A DNA stretch of 64,000 nucleotides from Lepidodermella squamata (lineage: Eukaryota; Gastrotricha): NCBI GenBank assembly GCA_047495785.1, contig JBLDXI010000029.1:1798001-1862000 (forward strand), read 5' to 3'. Position 1 is the first letter of the stretch. Each line of letters opens with the position of its first letter. Position numbers and translations under genes: made by a program. The notes beneath the pieces are model-generated. The model worked only from the letters and a program-made list of their open reading frames with translations, searched no databases and was not told the origin of the DNA. Of the stretch, positions 58,076-64,000 are shown piece by piece.

Positions 58076-60415
58076 ATGTCATTTGCTATATTCTCCTATT
58101 TGCCGACAATAGCAAAGACTCAAATTCACTTTGCAATTATATATTTGCTGGGGTTTTGCGCTGGTGAAGCAACTGCATTGAAGCAGCAACGCCTTAGAAT
58201 TGTAGCATTATATCCGCTATCAGATGCCAGCCCTTATGGGCTAAAGGTTTATCCAGCCTCACAACAAATGCTTGTCGATATGGTGAACAACCGCAGCGAT
58301 ATACTGCCTGACTACCACGTAGAACTGGACTTCGTCGACGAAGGTCCGAATTCAGCGTTAGCAGCTTCTGTGGCTATTAATGCTTTGAGAAAGGTCGATG
58401 AACCAGGTGTTACGGTGTCACCGGTGGTGGTAGGAACGTGGGCCACGCCAGGCTGCAAAGCATTGGGGTCGACTGCCCACTTCATGAATGCTATCGTGGT
58501 AGCCATGAGTTGTTACTCGTCCATTCACACTGGCCGTCGCGATATCTACCCGAATTTATACCGAATAAAGTCAGACTCGCAAATCGATCAAATGGCCCGG
58601 CTTGTAGCGATGAAATCCCTCGGTAAATGGTCACGTATTGCGATTTTATCAACCGTAAGTGGAGGATCTGGGAATCCAGCTAGCTTCGACAATTCTCTCT
58701 CGCTGTTCAAATTGGCTGTAAAAGCTGGCTTGAACGTTGTGAGATTCGAAACGGCGGTAGATTTCAGTGCTGAAATTTATGATGCTTTGATCACGGAGAA
58801 CGTTCGAATTATCAGCATCGACCTATCCGATTACACCAATGTCGTCCGAACTCTTTGCCGTTTTCACAAATTCGGTATCAGAGGACCGAGATATAGATTC
58901 TTGAGTTCTCTTACTTACTTCAATGACCCCTCAGTATTACCTGCAACGTGGCTTCCCGATGGCTGTACGAAAGCCAATTACATGGATCAATTGGAGATAA
59001 CAATTTTCACTGGCGCTGGTTATTCATCACTCTTACCTTACAAAGGGAAAGATTCAATGGGGTTAACTGTTGCAGATTTCGAAGAGAGGCTAGGTAAAAT
59101 GACGAATTATTCAAAATGGATAGATTATCCATTCAGAGAGTCCAGTTACGACACAGCTTTGATGGGTTTGTTAATTCTCAACGATACCGAGAGAATTCTT
59201 AAAAATCGCAATATGTCTCTCAGAGATTATTTGCGAGATCCTCACACTGTAATGATGGCCGCTAATGAGAGCGCTAGCTCGATCAAATATAATGGAAGAC
59301 GATTTGGTCGATTCGAGTATAGCCAACGACTCGAAATGGACTACCAACCGCAAGTAATAGCTACATGGTCCCGAAAATCAGGCTTGGAAGAACGATATGA
59401 GGTCACATTTATGAAGAATGCATCAAACATCGAATCAGTTGATTCGTTTAGAGTTGACCCTGTCAAACCTTTTGACATCGATTCGCTGCCGCATGACAGC
59501 CCATTTTACGTAACCCTACAGTACGGAACTTCAGAGCCGGCTTTTGCTGTCATTGCTGCAATAGCTTCACTGGTTTCCGTGGTACAGCTTGGCTACAGTG
59601 TTCGTACAAGGAAAGTCGAGAGCGTGATAAAGGCAAAACCTCTGCTACTCGCTGGCTTCCTGGCAATGAATTCAGGAGCTGTCACTATTTTGGTCCCGTC
59701 ACTAAGTCTGAATGATGCTGTTTGCAACGCAAATGTTCTCCTGATCGCTTTCGGTATCTCTGGGGTTTACTCAGCGGTCATCTTTCAGCTCAAAGAAAGC
59801 TTTGATAATTTGAGTAGAATTGTTGTACCTAAAACAAAAACTACGTTGATTGCGAAAGCACCCAAGTTGGTTCTTAGCGAAAAGCGAATCCTTTATTCTG
59901 TCTTCATTTTCGTTGTTTTTAATGCTGTCGTCGTCATTGCATGGCTGATCGCCGATCCGATATCAGCCGAGAGAACTGATCCTGATAAGACAAAATGGTA
60001 TTCCGAAGAAACGGACACGTACTTCCGTAGTTACCAAGCTTTCTGCACTTCATATTTCGCTCTATATTGGCTAGCGCCTATTATGCTGTTCAATTTTCTT
60101 CTACTACTCTACGGGTCAGTATTGATAGTTAAACATCATGCGGATCGGCTGCTGCAATATTATTTCGATGTTAAGCGACTAATGGTTGCAACAATTTTTT
60201 TGTTCACCATTTTCTCTGCGACTGTTTTGATTTGCTTCATTGAGGCTCAAATCACAATGGTGGCTGCGACTATATCAATATCTCTATTGTTTCAATCCTT
60301 GGTGGTTTTCGGTATTCTCCATCTGCGAATTCTCCAGGAGACACAAAAACCAAAGCTAAGCATTCGGGCTAGTGTTAATCAGTTTGTGGGTCGCCCATCA
60401 TTTATTCACGCTTGA
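58076..60415 (+). CDS. GABA-B-like family C G-protein-coupled receptor 1
   Basis: The product is a single-exon protein of 779 residues from the ATG at 58076, chosen because it begins a signal-peptide-like stretch (FAIIYLLGFCAG); the open frame continues upstream. Residues about 40-470 form a periplasmic-binding-type (Venus flytrap) ectodomain: PDYHVELDFVDEGPN, TPGCKALGSTAHFM and MARLVAMKSLGKW correspond to landmark parts of GABA-B receptors. Seven membrane helices follow (about 480-760), with IAWLIADPISAERTDPD matching the (W)xxxDP motif of GABA-B receptors in the TM4-5 area and DVKRLMVATIFLFTIF in the TM6 region. A short cytosolic tail has no coiled coil. The ligand cannot be predicted. It is intronless in an intron-rich region. 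Confidence 0.85.
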   Translation: MSFAIFSYLPTIAKTQIHFAIIYLLGFCAGEATALKQQRLRIVALYPLSDASPYGLKVYPASQQMLVDMVNNRSDILPDYHVELDFVDEGPNSALAASVAINALRKVDEPGVTVSPVVVGTWATPGCKALGSTAHFMNAIVVAMSCYSSIHTGRRDIYPNLYRIKSDSQIDQMARLVAMKSLGKWSRIAILSTVSGGSGNPASFDNSLSLFKLAVKAGLNVVRFETAVDFSAEIYDALITENVRIISIDLSDYTNVVRTLCRFHKFGIRGPRYRFLSSLTYFNDPSVLPATWLPDGCTKANYMDQLEITIFTGAGYSSLLPYKGKDSMGLTVADFEERLGKMTNYSKWIDYPFRESSYDTALMGLLILNDTERILKNRNMSLRDYLRDPHTVMMAANESASSIKYNGRRFGRFEYSQRLEMDYQPQVIATWSRKSGLEERYEVTFMKNASNIESVDSFRVDPVKPFDIDSLPHDSPFYVTLQYGTSEPAFAVIAAIASLVSVVQLGYSVRTRKVESVIKAKPLLLAGFLAMNSGAVTILVPSLSLNDAVCNANVLLIAFGISGVYSAVIFQLKESFDNLSRIVVPKTKTTLIAKAPKLVLSEKRILYSVFIFVVFNAVVVIAWLIADPISAERTDPDKTKWYSEETDTYFRSYQAFCTSYFALYWLAPIMLFNFLLLLYGSVLIVKHHADRLLQYYFDVKRLMVATIFLFTIFSATVLICFIEAQITMVAATISISLLFQSLVVFGILHLRILQETQKPKLSIRASVNQFVGRPSFIHA

Positions 60416-60816
60416 TTAATCAGCGTTTAAAACATGGCATCTATTAGGCTAGGAGTCAGTTATTAATTGTTGAGATATGCCTGGAAGTGTACGGATACTA
60501 ATGAATAATGAAATAAGAAATAAATTATAGACGTCCATTTTGGTTTCTACTACCATGAGACATGAGACTGCCTATTTCTGGATTGCTTCTCGGCACCCGT
60601 CCACTTGAACTCATCTAATGGGTTATTTTTATTTATTTTGGCTAATGATGTTCTTCCGAATTAGCTTTGCGTGAATCCTTCGGTAATGACGTATCCAATT
60701 TTGACCCATATTTGGACAGATTTAGATTAATTTCCTGTCCTCTCTTTATTCATCTATTTCCTTGAAAGATCTACATCACATCAGATTTAACAACCATCAG
60801 CGTATTTTTCGGAACT

Positions 60817-63090
60817 CTAGGTTGTAGAAAAACGACTCACTATTAAATAATGATGCTTGTAATAAAGAAGAAAACTGCAAGATGAAGAAAGTATCACAAG
60901 ACCTATGACTAACATTAAATCTTGCATGAGATTGGATGGAGCGATAAACTCCATGGCAACCGTTGCTACAAAAAAGGAGAACGAGAAAGTTGCCGTCAGC
61001 ATCAAGCGTTTAACGTCTGGATAATGCTCTATCGCTGAGGTATGCCGAAGTGTCAACGTTAGCGCAATGCTAGCTAAAAGAAACAAAGTGTTTAACGCAA
61101 TGAGTCCACTAAGCCAGTTTTTCGAATTCTCAGACGTGCATATGACCACTTCCTGCGAAGAGTATCTGTCCTCCTTAACGTCATAATATCGATTTACTAA
61201 GCTTCTCCGTGCTTCTAACGGATCTGCAATCAGCCAAGCTATCGAAATTCCAAAGCCTAGCAGGGTAAGAAGAGATGGCCACTTGACGTATTGTCTTTCA
61301 TCTAATTTGAAGGGCGGAATGCGTTTCACTTTGCCGAGAATGTCCTTGTCTATCCGCACGAATCGCAAAAAGTTGAGAGCTGCGTACAAGCGAGTGATCA
61401 ATCCTGAGTTGAATGCTGTAATACCCATGACCACGAAAAGCATACCCGCCCGACACATAGCGTTGGATCGATATGGCGAAGAACTAGCTGAAAGAATTGC
61501 GCCAATGTTGATGACGAGGAAACTCACGAAAAAATACAGGTCTTTCAGGTTGGAACGGTCTTTCCGTTTCAACAACGGCTCGAAAATAAATTTCCAGCCT
61601 ATAAACCATGTTTGGCGCAATATCATCACAGAAATAGCCACGGAAAAGAAGATGAAGACTGATGTTGGGATTCCACCCTCTGTGATAAGCTCAGTGGCGC
61701 GATCGCTAGGGAAAAATGTATCTGGAGATACTCCTTCGAAAATATAGCTTCCGAAATCCGAAGTATTGCCGGCACTTTTTGAATAGATCAATCGGTATTT
61801 TGTTTGAAGCCCTGATACTGATCTCCAGGACGCTACAACCTGAGTTTCCTCATCAACTTCAAGCCGCCATGAGTAGCGGAACCTTCCGTGCCGCAGATCG
61901 TTGAAATCGATAGCTGCAGCGCTGTAATTAACTGCGGATGCTATTTTCGAAGGATGCATGCTGTATTCTCTTAGGCTTGAATTCGTTCGTTGAAGAATCG
62001 TCTCCGCTTTATCGAGTATCAACAAGGCTTGTAAAGCTACGTCGTAGCATAAGTGCCGGAACTGTCTGTCTGAGGCGAGGGTATTCATCTCAATCCCCGC
62101 GTACATTGTTTCGAACTCATCGACAGAGTGCCCTAAACTTGTCCGAGATGAATCATTGAATCTTATAGGAGAGTACGGTGAACCAATAAATGAGGTGATT
62201 TCCAATTGTTCATTAAAGATATCTCGACCGCAGTCAGAGGGGAAGGTTGAGTCTGGCAGAGATTCTGGATCGACGTAGATAGTCATTTCAACTAGGAAGC
62301 GATATCGCGATCCGCGGAAACCATTGTTATAGGCTGCACAGAGAAAAGATAGCAGCTGTTTTAGGTCTCCCGATTCAAAATCTATAATCCGAACTTCAGA
62401 GTCTTTCAAAGCGTTGAAGACTTGAGTTTCCGACATCAATGTGCTGTCAACCTCTATCACCTCAATTCCAGCAAGATAAGCAAATTTGACGAACATAGCA
62501 GTCAACTCGTGACCCAAACCAGTGGATGTAACGGCGGCAATCCTTCCCCACTTAGCGATTTCTGTGATGTAGCGAACTCGTGTAAGCAAGGCCAAATCGA
62601 TAGGTCCTCGAGTGGAATACAAATTCGGGAATTCCTTCCTGTTAGCTGTGTTAGATGGCGATCTGCAGCCCATTGTCAGCATTACCATGCCAATCTGTGA
62701 GACAACTCGACCCCAGCTGTTGCAACCTGGGGTGTAATAAGGTCCAATATTCAGCGGGGATATGGTGGCATTAGGGTCATTCCAAGAACTTTGCAAGAAT
62801 GCAAAGGCTTTGCTAATGGCATAGCTGGACGACGGTCCTTCATCTTGGAAATCGAACTTCACATGGTAATTGGGCAAAATATCGGTCCGCTTATTGACGA
62901 TATTAGCTACAAGTTGTTGTGTCGCCATGCATGTTTGAAAGTTGATCGGACCAGAGCCAGTTAGGGGTAGAAATGATAGAACAGTCAATTTACTAGGTTT
63001 CTTTTGGACAGCCGACTCGCTCGAGGCAGTCAAAGCGAGTCCGGATAAGGTCAATAAAGCAGAGATCATTTCTAGTTCTATCTCTCGCAT
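60817..63090 (-). CDS. GABA-B-like family C G-protein-coupled receptor 2
   Basis: The product is intronless, 757 residues from the ATG at 63088-63090; a second ATG six codons on (MISALLTLSGLALTASS) would also give a good signal peptide. The ectodomain has PNYHVKFDFQDEGPS, TPGCNSWGRVVSQIG and LRHGRFRYSWRLEVDEE. Seven membrane helices follow, with SIAWLIADPLEARRS and YPDVKRLMLTATFSFSFF as GABA-B-like landmarks. It is convergent with receptor 1: the two stop codons are about 400 bp apart. Its 3' end and flank are duplicated as a relic at 50923-51206. Long intracellular coupling segments are short, and G-protein coupling is not predictable from the sequence. Confidence 0.85.
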   Translation of the reverse strand: MREIELEMISALLTLSGLALTASSESAVQKKPSKLTVLSFLPLTGSGPINFQTCMATQQLVANIVNKRTDILPNYHVKFDFQDEGPSSSYAISKAFAFLQSSWNDPNATISPLNIGPYYTPGCNSWGRVVSQIGMVMLTMGCRSPSNTANRKEFPNLYSTRGPIDLALLTRVRYITEIAKWGRIAAVTSTGLGHELTAMFVKFAYLAGIEVIEVDSTLMSETQVFNALKDSEVRIIDFESGDLKQLLSFLCAAYNNGFRGSRYRFLVEMTIYVDPESLPDSTFPSDCGRDIFNEQLEITSFIGSPYSPIRFNDSSRTSLGHSVDEFETMYAGIEMNTLASDRQFRHLCYDVALQALLILDKAETILQRTNSSLREYSMHPSKIASAVNYSAAAIDFNDLRHGRFRYSWRLEVDEETQVVASWRSVSGLQTKYRLIYSKSAGNTSDFGSYIFEGVSPDTFFPSDRATELITEGGIPTSVFIFFSVAISVMILRQTWFIGWKFIFEPLLKRKDRSNLKDLYFFVSFLVINIGAILSASSSPYRSNAMCRAGMLFVVMGITAFNSGLITRLYAALNFLRFVRIDKDILGKVKRIPPFKLDERQYVKWPSLLTLLGFGISIAWLIADPLEARRSLVNRYYDVKEDRYSSQEVVICTSENSKNWLSGLIALNTLFLLASIALTLTLRHTSAIEHYPDVKRLMLTATFSFSFFVATVAMEFIAPSNLMQDLMLVIGLVILSSSCSFLLYYKHHYLIVSRFSTT

Positions 63091-63455
63091 GAGAACTAGT
63101 AATGAGTTCGAATGTGAGATAGAGTCGTGAATTTGTAGGATCAAGTTTCCACCCGACAAATTTCCACTTAAGGATCTATTTCGACGCGTCTGTGATTACT
63201 CTGCAAGAATTTACTATCAGCAGCAACACAAGCGTCATTGGATAATCAGTGAATCGCCAGCTTATGAATTCACATTTCTGTCCGTGACTTTTTGCAATTC
63301 TTCTTCTTTATTTAAACTAATGTTCCCTTCTTTTCAGGATCTTTTTTCTTATATTTAAATCCTAGCTGAAACAGCATCAAGTTAGCTTTCTCATCATTAC
63401 AAACAGAAACAGAATCAGAGTGAAACGAAACAGAAGAATTACTTCGCAGTTATTT

Positions 63456-64000
63456 TTACGGCTGTTTGTGGTTGAAGCTCGCATTATTGCTCGCTACATT
63501 GTTTCCAACAAATCTCGACAGCGGGAAGTTCTTGACAGACGTCAAATCAGGATTCATCGGCGGCTTTAAGTATATGAGTGCACAGACGACAGAAGATTGC
63601 AAAAGGAACGCAATTGCCACTGTCAATTCCCACATCGCACTTAGCGAAACGACAAAAATTAGCACTATCGCAGCAATTAACAGACTCATGGATATCGTGA
63701 CTGCCAGCATGAGTCGCTTCACCTCAGGATAGATACTTAGTTGAGGATTCTTTCTTAATTGCACGGCGTAGACCACCCCGGCGAGTAGGATCACGAGATT
63801 GTAGATCAAGATGCTAGCCTGAAACTGCGCAGCATAATTTGACGAGCAAAATACGGAGTATTCCTCGAAATAAGCGTCATAAACGCCGACGTACCGCCTC
63901 GTTGCAGCTCTATCCGTCGTTACTGCTGTCAGCGGATCTAGAAAACTCCAGGCGATAAGCGCAACAACAGTAGCCGAGCAAAACAAGAAGATTGCAGCAA
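63456..64000 (-). CDS. GABA-B-like receptor 3, C-terminal part (cut by window end)
   Basis: The frame is open from the window edge to a stop at 63456 and matches the last membrane helices of receptors 1 and 2: ALIAWSFLDPLTAVTTDRA corresponds to IAWLIADPISAERTDPD, and YPEVKRLMLAVTISMSLL to FDVKRLMVATIFLFTIF. The tail LSRFVGNNVASNNASF is like VNQFVGRPSFIHA of receptor 1. Only about 181 residues are visible. It lies in tandem, same strand, about 365 bp upstream of receptor 2's start. Like the others it shows no intron here. Confidence 0.85.
   Translation of the reverse strand, partial: AAIFLFCSATVVALIAWSFLDPLTAVTTDRAATRRYVGVYDAYFEEYSVFCSSNYAAQFQASILIYNLVILLAGVVYAVQLRKNPQLSIYPEVKRLMLAVTISMSLLIAAIVLIFVVSLSAMWELTVAIAFLLQSSVVCALIYLKPPMNPDLTSVKNFPLSRFVGNNVASNNASFNHKQP

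Noticed and set aside
1-64000. CRISPR arrays, tRNA or rRNA genes, bacterial operons
   Set aside because: No direct-repeat/spacer array, cloverleaf or rRNA-like stretch was recognised, and the introns rule out a prokaryotic source. A proper tRNA scan was not possible by eye.

Overview
This window is nuclear DNA from a small-intron animal. Coding blocks are broken by many GT-AG introns, often only 47-65 bp, with acceptors such as tttcag, ttttag and tatag. Genes sit on both strands and some have TATA boxes, and the gene content is metazoan: beta-1,4-galactosyltransferases, a two-pore K+ channel, a cytochrome-b5 fusion desaturase and GABA-B-like receptors. The compactness, the acceptors and the many cysteine-rich EB-module-like proteins suggest an ecdysozoan, with a tardigrade or nematode as my best guesses. 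I cannot settle the phylum from sequence alone.

Layout. 0-1.3 kb: minus-strand cysteine-rich gene A, cut by the window start. 1.7-2.1 and 5.3-6.1 kb: two small single-pass membrane proteins, separated by a gene-poor stretch with GCGC tracts and a foldback element. 6.7-15.9 kb: a very large minus-strand gene with about ten LamG-like units, EGF-like linkers and a C-terminal membrane segment. It shares a 344 bp divergent promoter region with galactosyltransferase 1. 16.2-25.4 kb: four tandem beta-1,4-galactosyltransferase paralogs in two pairs, with duplicated and inverted intergenic DNA. 25.7-30.7 kb: cysteine-rich gene B and mucin-like gene C. 33.3-38.8 kb: a two-pore K+ channel that may splice into a long disordered tail. 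40.0-47.5 kb: cysteine-rich genes D, E and F. 48.9-50.9 kb: front-end fatty acid desaturase. 50.9-52.3 kb: a receptor-gene relic, a hairpin and a LINE fragment. 53.3-54.9 kb: a secreted repeat protein rich in CPxGQSC units. 55.1-56.8 kb: a young deleted LTR retrotransposon with two identical LTRs. 58.1-64 kb: three intronless GABA-B-like receptors, the last cut by the window end.

How it fits together. Most products are secreted or at the cell surface. Genes A-F share a design: signal peptide (split over two tiny exons in A, B and E), phase-1 cysteine-rich modules, sometimes a Thr-rich mucin-like stretch, and in the complete genes a hydrophobic C-terminus fit for a GPI anchor or membrane segment. 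A degenerate EB exon lies just after galactosyltransferase 3 where intact gene B lies after galactosyltransferase 4, so a [galactosyltransferase + EB gene] block was duplicated. A functional link between the enzymes and the nearby mucin-like proteins is conceivable but is inference.

Exon joins were read by hand from splice motifs and frame continuity. No alignment, RNA or database search was available.
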